This document shows positions 27,001 to 33,236 of a stretch of 64,000 nt of DNA, in pieces. The notes beneath the pieces were generated by a model. The model saw only the letters and a list, made by a program, of their open reading frames with translations, searched no databases and was not told where the DNA came from. Origin of the DNA: Asterias rubens (taxonomy: Eukaryota > Echinodermata > Asteroidea > Forcipulatida > Asteriidae); the NCBI RefSeq assembly GCF_902459465.1, contig NC_047066.1, positions 22,075,047 to 22,139,046 on the forward strand, read 5' to 3'. Numbering within the stretch: the stretch's first letter is position 1; each line of letters opens with the position of its first letter. The position numbers and the translations under genes were made by a program.

Positions 27001-27224
27001 CTTTTAATTGAAAAGTGCAACAGGGCAGGGAACTTTTTGTTACTATTTTGGTCTCCAGTCACTTTTATTTACTTTTTATTTTGTTTTTAACAGATCCTAA
27101 AGTTGGCTCAACCATAAGAAACAGAGATTCTGAGCATCATGTGGACACAAGATTTGTAGAGAAGGTTGCGTTGCTACATACAGTAGACAAATATGGACCA
27201 GACCTTAGTGCAGTATCATTCTAG
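17..27224 (+). CDS. GSAP: Gamma-secretase activating protein homologue, 3' part of gene (15 exons, 5' end outside window)
   Basis: In vertebrates GSAP is cut to release a C-terminal 16-kDa fragment reported to bind gamma-secretase and favour APP cleavage; the role in invertebrates is unknown. Exons: 17-57, 676-1281, 1948-2195, 3109-3269, 3703-3870, 4294-4368, 4723-4911, 5734-5925, 6463-6650, 7028-7119, 7870-8054, 8878-8968, 24765-24833, 25265-25342, 27094-27224 (stop TAG), about 838 codons. The match to human GSAP as I remember it runs through the window in order: GSFCVCY (human GSLCVCY), YSPGNLLHLLNV (YLPGHFFHLLNV), FPVPPG then a Gly-Phe-aromatic turn (LPLPPGFHTLH), and the end VDTRFVEKVALLHT (VDAEFVEEAALKHT). 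Exons from 7028 on cover the GSAP-16 region. All splice sites are GT/AG. Phases agree except between 1281 and 1948. Exon 676-1281 carries a Ser/Thr/Pro-rich insertion of about 140 residues. The first exon (41 nt) is supported only by phase and weak similarity. Start methionine and N-terminal propeller lie upstream. Confidence 0.88.
170..300 (+). mobile_element. tRNA-derived SINE, family A
   Basis: A tRNA-like head has an A-box-like TCTAGTTGGTAAGACAC and a B box GGTTCGAATCCC, followed by a body reading GAGTAATGTGCCTGTGATA and TTTTTTCACAGGACTC. The same head plus body recurs at 49425-49580 (+) and, reversed, near 4620-4700, 10400-10505 and 25795-25935, which marks it as a dispersed element rather than a working tRNA gene. 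Confidence 0.7.
2225..3060 (-). mobile_element. SINE family D fragments (tRNA-like, reversed)
   Basis: Reversed tRNA-like pieces include GCCGGCGCTCTACCAACTGAG at 2251-2271. A SINE body follows at 2810-2880 (GCCAGAGATCACACCCTCGG), and a further reversed tail (AATCCTGCTCTAGTCAATGTT with a TTGATCAACCC motif) sits at 2990-3040. The LINE remnant at 2453-2656 lies between the pieces. Forward copies occur at 24540-24640 and 7685-7800, and another reversed copy at 46205-46470. Confidence 0.5.
2453..2656 (-). mobile_element. Non-LTR retrotransposon remnant (C-terminal end of reverse transcriptase ORF)
   Basis: The minus-strand frame reads SFFPRTASFWNSLP and then SFKRNINSYL. The pattern of arginine, a short spacer, FWNSLP and a few residues later FK is the usual tail of LINE (CR1/L2/Jockey-type) polymerases. 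Only the last 65 or so residues remain and there is no upstream reverse transcriptase domain, so this is a 5'-truncated dead copy within a GSAP intron. Confidence 0.6.
4939..5112 (+). mobile_element. Non-LTR retrotransposon remnant (reverse transcriptase tail)
   Basis: Immediately after the GSAP exon ending at 4911 the same frame stays open and reads RLFSVSVQHYWNSLPPSLR and then SSLTNF. This is the LINE polymerase tail pattern (W-N-S-L-P-x-x-x-R then S-L-x-x-F). It sits in the intron after a good GTAAGC donor, so it is read-through of a dead LINE end and not part of GSAP. Confidence 0.6.
5291..5611 (+). repeat. Inverted-repeat (MITE-like) element
   Basis: The ends are complementary: GAGCAAGTTCGAGTGTGCAC at the left and GTGCGCACTCCAACTTGCTC at the right. 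Several TGGTCGACCA-type short palindromes lie between them. There is no coding capacity. It lies in a GSAP intron. Confidence 0.6.
6780..6965 (-). mobile_element. SINE family B fragment, reversed
   Basis: Reading the minus strand, it begins with a tRNA-like head containing a GGCCGAGCGGATAAGAGCAC type A box and a GGTTCGAATC type B box. It matches the reversed form of the full elements at 7169-7590 and 26548-26966. Confidence 0.6.
7169..7590 (+). mobile_element. Full-length tRNA-derived SINE, family B
   Basis: The head resembles a Leu/Ser-type tRNA with A box TGGCCGAGCGGTTAAGAGC and B box GGTTCGAATCC. The body includes CTTCGTCCTTTGGATGGGA and AAAAGAACCCAGTGCACTT, the 3' part reads TGCGCTATATAAGACTTCG, and an (ATT)n tail ends at about 7590. 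The copy at 26548-26966 has the same order and tail. Fragments occur in reverse at 6780-6965, 37840-38010, 52425-52610 and 54745-54915. Confidence 0.8.
7685..7800 (+). mobile_element. SINE family D fragment
   Basis: A tRNA-like head is present (AATTGGTAGAGCGCCTGCG, then GAGGTTGTGGGTTCACA) with the family's AACCCCAAATTATTTTA body. It is shorter and more diverged than the copy at 24540. Confidence 0.5.
8137..8236 (+). repeat. Tandem pair of a 50-bp unit
   Basis: The unit starting GGACTGATTTACTCCGGGCG occurs twice, at 8137 and 8187, nearly identical and with no spacer. Confidence 0.85.
8476..8790 (+). mobile_element. SINE, family B variant with 'GTAACTCTGTTTCAGCCC' body
   Basis: The tRNA-like head (GTCATGGCCGAGCGGTTAAG, B box GGTTCGAATCC) joins a different body containing GGTAACTCTGTTTCAGCCCT, AGGAGTAGGTGGCAACGGCC and CACCTTGAAGTGGCC. 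This body is the likely source of the satellite monomers at 9280, 12082 and 44193. Confidence 0.65.
9280..9531 (+). repeat. 126-bp satellite, 2 monomers (copy A)
   Basis: The monomer begins CTAAGATAGAATCACTATAC and ends CCCCTGTTGGCAGTT. It is present twice here and about ten times in copy B. It includes GGTAACCCTGTTTCAGCCCC, a stretch shared with the SINE body at 8476-8790. Confidence 0.9.
10036..10313 (+). repeat. MITE-like element, family 2 ('AAAGCCATTGGACACTTTCGG')
   Basis: Its left end TTTAAAGCCATCGGACACTT and right end GAAAGTGTATAATGGCTTTA are complementary. Related copies lie at 13827-14188, 16087-16458 (reversed), 29775-30147 and 38866-39146 (reversed), all about 280-370 bp with the same interior (AAACAGTATTGTCC, TCATGGAATAATATTTCA). 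Confidence 0.75.
11081..11270 (+). repeat. 48-bp minisatellite, 4 monomers
   Basis: Monomers start ACCAGTAATGTAAAATACCT at 11081, 11129, 11177 and 11225. The matching array in copy B (15031-15172) has three. The minus-strand frame stays open only because 48 is a multiple of three. Confidence 0.9.
12082..13341 (+). repeat. 126-bp satellite, about 10 monomers (copy B)
   Basis: Monomer starts (GCTATCTAAGATAGAATCAC) fall at 12208, 12334, 12460, 12586, 12712, 12838, 12964, 13090 and 13216, exactly 126 bp apart, with one diverged first monomer from 12082. Neighbours differ at very few sites (CCAAG/CTAAG, AAGGGG/AATGGG), which implies recent expansion or gene conversion. Confidence 0.95.
13827..14188 (+). 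repeat. MITE-like element, family 2 (copy in duplicated block B)
   Basis: The terminal motif TTTAAAGCCATTGGACATTT pairs with GTGTATAATGGCTTTAA on the right. It has the same position and interior as 10036-10313 in block A, plus a 60-70 bp stretch (around 13945-14035) that block A lacks. Confidence 0.75.
14433..14742 (+). repeat. Tandem pair of a 155-bp unit
   Basis: The segment starting CCTTGACAGGAAGATCAAAT occurs at 14433 and 14588, almost identical, with a single copy at the matching place in block A (near 10641). The duplication therefore happened after the block itself was duplicated. Confidence 0.9.
15031..15172 (+). repeat. 48-bp minisatellite, 3 monomers
   Basis: Monomers start at 15031, 15079 and 15127. 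It is orthologous in position to the four-monomer array at 11081-11270 in block A. Confidence 0.9.
16087..16458 (-). repeat. MITE-like element, family 2 (reversed)
   Basis: It reads GCCATTGGACCCTTTCGGTA at the left and TACCGAAAGCGTATTTATAA then TGGCTTTAA at the right. The interior matches the other family members in reverse orientation. Confidence 0.7.
16706..16950 (+). repeat. 50-bp minisatellite, about 5 monomers
   Basis: ATATATATTGATTACTATGC recurs at 16741, 16791, 16841 and 16891, each followed by GTATAGTACATTGATTGCTA. A single ATGCGTATAGTACATTGATT remains at the other two junctions of the PAN-gene units (18594, 20697), so the array grew only at the left one. Confidence 0.9.
16961..18609. 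repeat. PAN-gene tandem unit 1 (1.65 kb)
   Basis: It starts GTGCAGCTTTATAGTGAAAA, as do units 2 (18610) and 3 (20722). Compared with units 2 and 3, about 0.5 kb is missing between GAGTTGTGTG (17339) and CATTCGTCAC (17363), removing the end of the SINE-like segment and the last codons of the gene. Confidence 0.9.
17353..17883 (-). CDS. Small secreted PAN/apple-like protein, copy 1 (C-terminus truncated)
   Basis: The product is 176 residues from one uninterrupted ORF. Residues 1-24 form a signal peptide (MAQLYFFYSVVLALIAFTVV). Residues 25-110 carry five to six cysteines in a PAN-like order: C-N-R-Q, then LCVSYCHADPQC, SVNYN, HLCELIN. PAN modules are extracellular and bind protein or carbohydrate. 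Residues 115-160 form a Thr/Pro linker with two copies of TKPTTTAPQ, likely O-glycosylated. There is an N-glycosylation site at NAT. The gene lies inside the GSAP intron on the opposite strand. Compared with copies 2 and 3 the last residues (CPET/CRET) are replaced by CL-stop at a deletion junction. Ligand and role are unknown. Confidence 0.75.
   Translation of the reverse strand: MAQLYFFYSVVLALIAFTVVTAPTFCNRQTKMKKFHSVENKKLKASYRQVDTSSHVLCVSYCHADPQCHSVNYNIDNHLCELINATSAQYPDEFVTDPTTWYFDAEMDMHLTKPTTTAPQKTTATLGMTTKPTTTAPQQTTTEKPHTTLPPITQTPTPWLKTTKLQKIPCTSDECL
18877..19145 (+). mobile_element. tRNA-like SINE segment carried in each PAN unit
   Basis: It has a B box (GGTTCAAATCC) and an A-box-like GGCTAGTGTGTAAAGCACTC, with a body ending CTTGCATGCCTGTAGCTCG. 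The same segment is at 20989-21257 in unit 3, truncated at 17229-17339 in unit 1, and diverged at 23041-23345. Short ORFs of 61-63 residues on both strands are identical between units only because the element was copied with them. Confidence 0.6.
19467..20003 (-). CDS. Small secreted PAN/apple-like protein, copy 2
   Basis: The product is 178 residues: signal peptide, single PAN-like Cys module and Thr/Pro linker as in copy 1. Differences from copy 1 include INTTRAQYHDE for INATSAQYPDE, DMPL for DMHL, TPTSW for TPTPW, and the end CTGEECRET. A CAG|GTGAAG sequence just before the stop could act as a splice donor, so a longer spliced product is possible, but I see no downstream exon. The 5' flank is nearly identical to the other copies, suggesting a shared promoter type. 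Confidence 0.78.
   Translation of the reverse strand: MAQLHFFYSVVLALIAFTVVTAPTFCNRQTKMKKFHSVENKKLKASYRQVDTSSHVLCVSYCHADPQCHSVNYNIDNHLCELINTTRAQYHDEFVTDPTTWYFDAEMDMPLTKPTTTAPQKTTATLGMTTKPTTTAPQQTTTEKPHTTLPPITQTPTSWLKTTKLQKIPCTGEECRET
20722..22693. repeat. PAN-gene tandem unit 3 (2.0 kb)
   Basis: It is collinear with unit 2 to CGTATTGGT at about 22693, then diverges: units 1 and 2 continue into the old MITE piece (TTTTTAAAGCAATAAAATTC) while unit 3 continues GGGGCGGTGTCG. The sequence after the break matches the decayed unit at 23830-24130, so unit 3 keeps the ancestral right flank. Confidence 0.85.
21584..22120 (-). CDS. Small secreted PAN/apple-like protein, copy 3
   Basis: The product is 178 residues. 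The start at 22120 is chosen because it aligns with the starts of the other copies and gives an N-terminal signal peptide; the in-frame ATG at 22219 would put 33 residues before it and has no counterpart in copies 1 and 2. This is the most diverged copy: SVDNKK, RQVGTSS, PQCQSV, DPNTW, ending CTSDECPET. The five Cys of the PAN-like module and both TKPTTTAPQ repeats are kept, and all three ORFs are intact, which argues that the genes are under selection or very young. Confidence 0.78.
   Translation of the reverse strand: MAQLYLFYSVVLALIAFTVVTAPTFCNRQTKMKKFHSVDNKKLKASYRQVGTSSHVLCVSYCHADPQCQSVNYNIDNHLCELINATRAQYPDEFVTDPNTWYFDAEMDMPLTKPTTTAPQKTTATLGMTTKPTTTAPQQTTTEKPHTTLPPITQTPTPWLKTTKLQKIPCTSDECPET
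22990..24098. pseudogene. Decayed fourth PAN unit without its gene
   Basis: 23041-23345 matches the SINE-like segment of units 1-3 (AGTGTGTAAAGCACTC, CTCTGGCTGTGCTCCA, CCTTGCATGCCTGTAG). 23410-23500 matches the spacer after it (TTCAGCTTCT, then GCCTCC.AAATTGT and ACTTGCA). 23708-23877 matches the region upstream of the genes (GTGTCACTCATCATGCTTGA, GACTGCTTTGTTGGTAG). The gene, which should lie between, is absent. The upstream piece is itself doubled with a 221-bp period (23657 and 23878). Identity is clearly lower than between units 1-3. Confidence 0.7.
24540..24640 (+). mobile_element. SINE family D head
   Basis: A tRNA-like sequence has A box TAGCTCAGTTGGTAGAGCGC and B box GGTTTGAATCC, followed by ACTCTAGTCAATTCTTTGTT. 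It lacks a pairing acceptor stem and has dispersed relatives at 2225, 7685 and 46205, so it is not called as a tRNA gene. Confidence 0.6.
25003..25215 (+). repeat. MITE-like element, family 1 fragment
   Basis: GACACTGGACACGTTTGGTA and the interior GTTTCTCACAATGTTTTATA match the family whose best copies lie at 28974 and 39629. The right end is degraded. Confidence 0.5.
25430..25775 (+). mobile_element. SINE family C
   Basis: The diverged tRNA-like head has CGGAGTGTGGGTTCCAATCC as its B-box area. The body reads GCTCGGGGCTGTATACTCCC and GGGAGCTGAGA, the 3' part AAATGCGCTGTATAAG, and it ends in an (ATT)n tail. The same body and tail occur at 57640-57805 and a shorter version at 30880-31025. Confidence 0.65.
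25795..25935 (-). mobile_element. SINE family A, reversed
   Basis: GGGTGGGATTCGAACCCACG and TCTAGAGCAGTGTCTTACCA are the reverse complement of the element at 170-300. Confidence 0.7.
26055..26443 (+). repeat. MITE-like fold-back element, family 4
   Basis: Long complementary arms: TGTTGCCTTGGATCGGACGA at the left and TGATCCAAGGCAACGTGTTCC at the right, with inner arms CGTTTGTAACCGTTTG against AAACGATTACAAACGC. A second copy of the same size is at 54313-54699. It lies in the last intron region of GSAP. Confidence 0.85.
26548..26966 (+). mobile_element. Full-length tRNA-derived SINE, family B
   Basis: It has the same architecture as 7169-7590: A box TGGCCGAGCGGTTAAGACC, B box GGTTCGAATCC, body with ATGGGACGTTAAAAAG, tail CACTATATAAGACTTCGG and (ATT)n. 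Confidence 0.8.
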
Positions 27225-27290
27225 GAACATGTCCCTGATCGAAGTTTCTTCTCAAAAAGATATAACTATTATAAGTTATGTCAATTATTT

Positions 27291-27846
27291 AAAGGCAGTG
27301 GACACTATTGGTAATTACTCAAAATAATTATTAGCATAAAACCTTACTTGGTAACGAGTAATGGGGAGAGGTTGATAGTATAAAACATTGTGAGAAACGG
27401 CTCCCTCTGAAGTTATGTACATGTAGTTCTCGAGCAAGAAGTAATTTTCCACGAATTTGATTTTGAGACCTCAGATTTAGAACTTGAGGTCTCGAAATCA
27501 AGCATCTGAAAGCACACATCTTCGTGTGACAAGGGTGTTTTTTTCTTTCATAGTTATCTCGCAACTTCGACAACCAAATGAGCTCAAATTTTCACAGGTT
27601 TGTTATTTTGTGCATGTGTTGAGATACACCAACTGAGAAGACTGCCGTCGATTTCACAAAACTCTTCCTAACTTAAGACTAATCTTAGGACTTAGGACGA
27701 GTCCCAACCCTGCACTGTAGCATGCAGACCTTAAGATTGATCCTAAGTTAGGACGAGTTACTCGTCCTAACTCGAGATAAGACGAGTCCTAACTCTTTGT
27801 GAAATCTACGGCTGGTCTTTAACAACTACCAATAGTGTCCACTGTT
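27291..27846 (+). repeat. MITE-like element, family 1, with a second MITE inserted
   Basis: Outer ends AGTGGACACTATTGGTAATT and ACCAATAGTGTCCACTG are complementary. Between about 27646 and 27812 lies a different inverted-repeat element (arms GTCGATTTCACAAAACTC and AACTCTTTGTGAAATC), a relative of 57244-57378. It would lie in the GSAP 3' UTR. Confidence 0.8.
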
Positions 27847-27979
27847 ATTAAAAAAAAAAATTGTTATCTGAGCCAAATGTTTTAAAGACTATGCAGTTTA
27901 TGTACGACTCAAAGTAAAAAGGTTCTTTTCTATTCTCAAGTCTTTATTACTTAAAAGTTTACATGTATAAGTCAATAAC

Positions 27980-27985
27980 AATAAA
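27980..27985 (+). other. Candidate polyadenylation signal for GSAP
   Basis: AATAAA lies 755 bp after the GSAP stop codon. The 3' UTR between them would contain an inserted inverted-repeat element (27291-27846). Other AT-rich hexamers occur nearby, so the true cleavage site is not fixed by sequence alone. Confidence 0.35.
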
Positions 27986-28973
27986 ATTTATGTTAGTATA
28001 TTCTTGCCTATAATTTTATGTTTTGGGGGTGGAAGTCTTTTGACTAGCTTACACAAATCTCAGAGGTTAGCTGTAGCACCATTTGTAAATCTCTTTTGAG
28101 TTGTGTTGGTTCTGGCAAGAACCGGTGGTTGTTAAACAACTACCACTACTCAGAAGAGATTTAAACATGGTGCTACCACAAACCTTACTTTTTTATACTC
28201 CCACCATGTAAAGTTTCAAATCCAACTTAACAAAAAATAAGCCTGTGAAAACAGGTCTGTTTTCCTTTTGGGCATTGTGATGCTATTTTTGAAGGAACCG
28301 CAAATAAGATACAAGTGCTTGGTGTTTGATTCCAATATTGTTAATATTATATTCATTACTCATTTTATTCTATCGTATTGTTCATTTTGTGCCTAGCTTA
28401 AAGCTCCAGCTTAAACAAATACACAGTATTCTATTTGTACATGCCTTTATTTTATAATAAAAAAATATGTTGCAATATGAAATAATAGTATTAAAACTTA
28501 TCAAAGATATTTGTACAAATCATTAAATAACAAGTTTGTCTATTGAATAATACAAATAGACTGGTATATTTAGAAATGGAATAATATAATAAAATCTAAT
28601 TTTGAAAGAACAAAGTAAATTTCCTAGTGATTCGTTTATGGTTGTGATGTTAATAAACCTTACGCATATGACGTTGTTTGAGTAGAGCGCCCTCGGCTGG
28701 ATGTCAAAAGAAGGCTGCCCATTGGCCCATTTGTGTGCATTTTTGTGGACCTACAACTGTACAAGGGTGGAGGTGTGACTGACTAGCAACATGGGTGCCA
28801 CTTTGGTTGTCGATGCTGCATATAATCATAAGGAATTGGGATAATTTTAGGCATGCTTATGGCTTGATGAATATGTTAGATGTTTAACGAAGAGACATTT
28901 GCGGTATAGCGCCATCACTGCAAACGTCTCTTAGTTAAACCAAATCCACCATGTCAAGTTTCAAATCCTACTT

Positions 28974-29277
28974 AAAGACACTGGACACTATTGGTAATTG
29001 TCAAAGACCAGTCTTCTCATAGCTGGTGTATCTCATCATATGCATAAAATAAACCTGTGAAAATTTGAGCTCAATTGGTCGACGAAGTTGCGAGATAATA
29101 ATGAATCAAAACCTTGAAATCAAATATGTGGAAAATTACTTCTTTCTCTAAAACTATGTCACTTCAGAGGGAGCCATTTTTCACAAAGTTTTAGAACCTC
29201 TCGCCATTACTCGTTACCAAGTAAGGTTTTATGCTAAATAATTATTTTGAGTAATTACCAATAGTGCCCACTGCCTT
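28974..29277 (+). repeat. MITE-like element, family 1
   Basis: It is intact, with ends AGACACTGGACACTATTGGT and ACCAATAGTGCCCACTGCCT. The interior includes GTTGCGAGATAATAATGAA and AGAGGGAGCC. Other copies are at 32665-32957, 33409-33655, 39629-40009, 62815-63165 and 63593-63960. Confidence 0.8.
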
Positions 29278-29774
29278 TTAAATACTTTAAATCACTTCCT
29301 CGAGTAAAAGTAAACCTGAGGGGCTCTGTTATGTGTTAATTAAGCAGTTTATTTGTGCATGTTTTGTCAACCTCCTATTGGGGAGGGGGGCAAGAAGGGG
29401 AGGGCAGGATTTCCGGAATAGAGCCGTTCTTTTATTGTTTATTATTTTTATTATTTTTTTTGGGGGGAGGGCGTTATATTCAAATAAGCACAAAAAATGC
29501 TAAGCACAGAAAAGTATTGCTTACCAGAAACAGCTACCAACCAAAACTTTGTTGTGGCTGTGCTCCACTCAATTTTTGCTTAGCAAAGAAATTTTTCAAG
29601 CCGAATTATCTGCTAAACAGATTTATTAAATGGGGCCCTGATTTTAACCCTTCCTCCTAGTATTCAGAACCACTCGCTAGTAGTTTACCATTTTTTCCCT
29701 TGCTCCAAGAGGTACCATTTACAATTTGTAGTATCTTAATTCCCATCGAGATAAAATCTCCTCCATTTGCTTTT

Positions 29775-30147
29775 TAAAGCCATTGGACACTTTCGGTAAA
29801 CAGTATTGTCCAAGGCCCACACTTCGTGTATCACAACTTATATATAAAATAACAAACCTGTGAAAATTTAGGCTCAATCTGTAATCGGAGTCGAGAGAAA
29901 ATAACGGGAAAACCCACCCATGTTTCTGCACGTTTTGCCGTGTCATGACATGTGTTTAAAATAAATCCGTTATTCTCGATATCGAGAATTGATAATTGTT
30001 TTAATGTTTTCTCAAAAAGTAAAGCATTTCATGGAATAATTTCAAGGGAAGTCTTTCACCATTACCTTCTGTAAACTCTGTAAGTTATTTGTAAATCTGT
30101 GAACTTTTAATTTTTTTTCTGTTCAGAAAGTGTCCAGAGGCTTTAAA
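29775..30147 (+). repeat. MITE-like element, family 2
   Basis: Ends TAAAGCCATTGGACACTTTC and GAAAGTGTCCAGAGGCTTTA are complementary. It is near full length and little diverged. Confidence 0.8.
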
Positions 30148-31684
30148 GCAAGTAGTGCTATTGCCAATTCAGTTTAAAATTTTAGCTTTCAAACCGGTTA
30201 TTTTGTAACAAACAGAAAATCTTCAAAAAAAACTATTTGATTTTATTAATGAAATACAAGACCATAAGAAAGGTTATCTTAAATAATATTACATTTTTTT
30301 ATTTCATTCTTCGAATTAATTCAATGATTTACAAAAGTATGACAAATTATTTTAAACTTCAAACACAAATTTCAGAAATATAAAGTTTACCGTTATTATT
30401 GCTTAGCAAAAGGTGAAAGTGGAATGTTCTTCCTTTAGTTATATGATCACATGTACATATATTAATTTATAAATAAATATTGCAGGTCAATTCTGATATA
30501 TCAGCTAATCTGTCTCTTGACTACAACTCCCTCCCCCAATTAAAAATTTAATCGTTTGGCCTATCATTTTTTTTAAATTTGGGTACCAGCCTATCCCAAG
30601 GGTATACCCAAAAGCAAGGTGAACAACCTTTAGATGTCTGGCACCCAGTGTCATTAGTGGCATGCTTGCTTTCTGAACATGTTGAACATGAGAACACACC
30701 CATGCTGAAGTTACTGGCTTTCTGGTGAGGATTTCACAAACATCTGAGTCAAAATATTTTCTTAGGATCCATCTTGTTGCTCTTCACTCTCTTAAAAGGT
30801 AAGACAAAATAGTAGTGACAGAATTGGTTTACATTTAAATGTCATTTGCTCTTAAAATTCACAATTCATGGTGTGTCATAATCAGTGGTTTAAAATCATT
30901 GAAGTCCTGGTGGTTAAGTCATAGCAGTGTGGGTTCGAATCCTGGTCGTGACATGTGGCTCATTAAGCGCATTGAGACGTATTGTGAAATGCGCTATTTG
31001 AGAACATAGTTATTCTTATTATTAATTTCTACACTGCACTCCCTTACAAAAATTTCCCATGGTGTTTCTACTACCATGTTAAGTAGTATTTAATTGCTAA
31101 ACAATAAAGGAAGGCTATTTAACAACATCTAAGCTATAACATGTCCCAATTCATATAAACAGGTGGAGGAAAGCAATTTATGGTTATATTTTTGCCCCAA
31201 TGCACGAGTACCAGGATTACCTAAGACAGGATTCAAACCATCAACTGATCGACCCACAGTCACCATCGAGAACATAAGTCCAGCGCTAACAAACACTCAA
31301 TTTTAACAACACAGTAAACCAAATTCTAATAAGATGTACAAGCGCCTTGAGTAGCTTTCTAGTAGATATGGGATTGTGCGCTATTTAAGACTTCGGTAGG
31401 CCTATAATTATTAGCGAGCTTTAGCTGCACTTTACGCAAGCAAACCAAGAATGTGAACATCATCAAATTGTTTTGTTTCTGGGTAACATAACCACTTTGG
31501 GCATATTGCATGCTCACGTATGACGACTGCACGCACGTACCCGACAAAACTTCACATATTTCTGAAACGTTAAATTTTAACAATACACATTTTCTGACGT
31601 TCACATTTAAGTATTTTCTCGTGTAACGTGCAGTTAAGCTCCTATTATAATCATTCCTGTAACTTATCACTTTACCAATCTTTG

Positions 31685-32200
31685 GAGCCAGGATTTTTTG
31701 TTAAAAAACTGCAAGGGGTTACACTTGTTCTTTACACAGACTTGGGACCATTGTTTTTATTTTGCCAATTTTTAATAATGGGCCTTTTTGAGCCAGGATT
31801 TTTTGTTAAAAAAACTGCAAGGGGTTAAACTTGTTCTTTTGACTGATTTGGGACAATTTTATTTTTCTGCCAATTTTTTTAAATGGGCCTTTTTGAGCCA
31901 GGATTTTTTGTTAAAAAAACTGCAAGGGGTTAAACTTGTTCTTTTTACTGATTGGGGACAATTTTTTTTTCCTGCCAATTTTTTAAAATGGGCCTTTTTG
32001 AGCCAGGATTTTTTGCAAAAAAAAACTGCAACGGGTTTACCTTGTTATTTTGACTGATTTGGGACCATTTTATTTTTCTGCCAATTTTTAAAAATGGGGC
32101 TTTTTGAGCCAGGATTTTTTTTGTTTAAAAAACTGCAAGGGGTTAAACTTGTTATTTTGACTAAGTTGGGACCATTTTATTTTTCAGCAGATTTTTTGAA
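31685..32200 (+). repeat. 105-bp minisatellite, 5 monomers
   Basis: GAGCCAGGATTTTTTGTT begins monomers at 31685, 31790, 31895, 32000 and 32106. The length is a multiple of three, so one frame stays open through three monomers and encodes a repeated SQDFLLKKLQG motif; runs of A and T differ in length between monomers, as expected for non-coding DNA. Confidence 0.9.
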
Positions 32201-32957
32201 AATGTGCCTTATATGTTTATACGTGTTTACAAAATTTAAATAATCTTATTGTTATAAAACAAAAATCTGCTGATTTTCTTTTTTCTTTTTCTTTTTTCTA
32301 ATATAAAATCTGCATACAAAAACTTAGCTTTTTCTGTGCACATATGTGTCTAGAGACAACATAGTTATTATTTTTTTTAAATATAAAACTTGGTTCTTAT
32401 ATATTCAGAGCTGCCAACATTTGCATCTTACAAATAGAAAGATTTTGTGCAACAATCAGAATGATAATCAGTTTTGCATAATTTAATTGTGCTTAGCTAC
32501 TCTTTGTGCTTAGCAGGTCTATAAAATTGGGCTCAGAACATGGAAAGATTGTTCTATTTTCAGGGAATTTTGTGCAGAATCAGGGAGAGTTGACATCTCT
32601 GTAGCACATTGAACACTTTGATAGAGTTGGAAAGGCTCTAATTAACAACAGCTAGGGAGTCAAGGTTAAAGGCATTCACTGGACACTATTGGTTATAACT
32701 CAAAATAATTGTTAGCATAAAAACTTACTTGGTAACGATCAATGGAAAGCTGTTGATAGTTTAAAACATTTTGAGAAACGGCTCCCTCTGAGTAAGATAA
32801 TAATAAAAGACATCAGGCCTGAAGCCTTTTATTATGCATCTTTTTCTTTCATTATTCTCTTGCAACTTCGATGACCAATTGAGCCAAAATGTTCACAATA
32901 CATACATTGTTTTAGAATCAACCAAGTGAGAATACTGGTCTTTGACAAACGTGTCCA

Positions 32958-33103
32958 GGGGCCGATTTCCCAAAGCAATAAAATTCATCGCAAGACAAAT
33001 TTTGAGTATCACCATAGTAATTTGTATTGTGACATCACTTCACTAGGCAACTACATTTGATTTGCAGTTACGATCAATCTAAGATTTTTGTGAAATCGGC
33101 CCC
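32958..33103 (+). repeat. MITE-like element ('GGGGCCGATTTC' ends)
   Basis: GGGGCCGATTTCCCAAAGC at the left pairs with TTTGTGAAATCGGCCCC at the right. Its interior (AATAAAATTCATCGCAAGAC, GTGACATCACTTCACTAGGC) is a close relative of the old pieces at the PAN-unit edges (18440, 20550, 16590). Confidence 0.75.
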
Positions 33104-33230
33104 AGTGCCTTTAATGCCTTGCATAGTTATACTGCCCTGGAAATCGGCCCCAGTGCCTTTAATGCCTTGCATAGTTATACAGCCCTAAGCCTTCTATATT
33201 TTGTGTAGTTTTTGAAGTTCCTCTTACTCT

Positions 33231-33236
33231 TTATTT
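33231..33236 (-). other. AATAAA overlapping the stop codon of the acidic gene
   Basis: On the minus strand the last codons read GAG AAA TAA AGAG, so AATAAA begins inside the last Lys codon. It may or may not be the signal used; a longer 3' UTR is equally possible. Confidence 0.3.

Larger units (their letters stand above)
27986..33230. other. Intergenic, no gene seen
   Basis: No ORF here has splice sites plus recognisable protein similarity on either strand. The region is AT-rich and contains MITE copies (28974-29277, 29775-30147, 32665-33103), an 'aagcacaa' inverted-repeat piece (29480-29640), SINE fragments (30880-31025, 31335-31400) and the 105-bp minisatellite (31685-32200). Confidence 0.6.
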
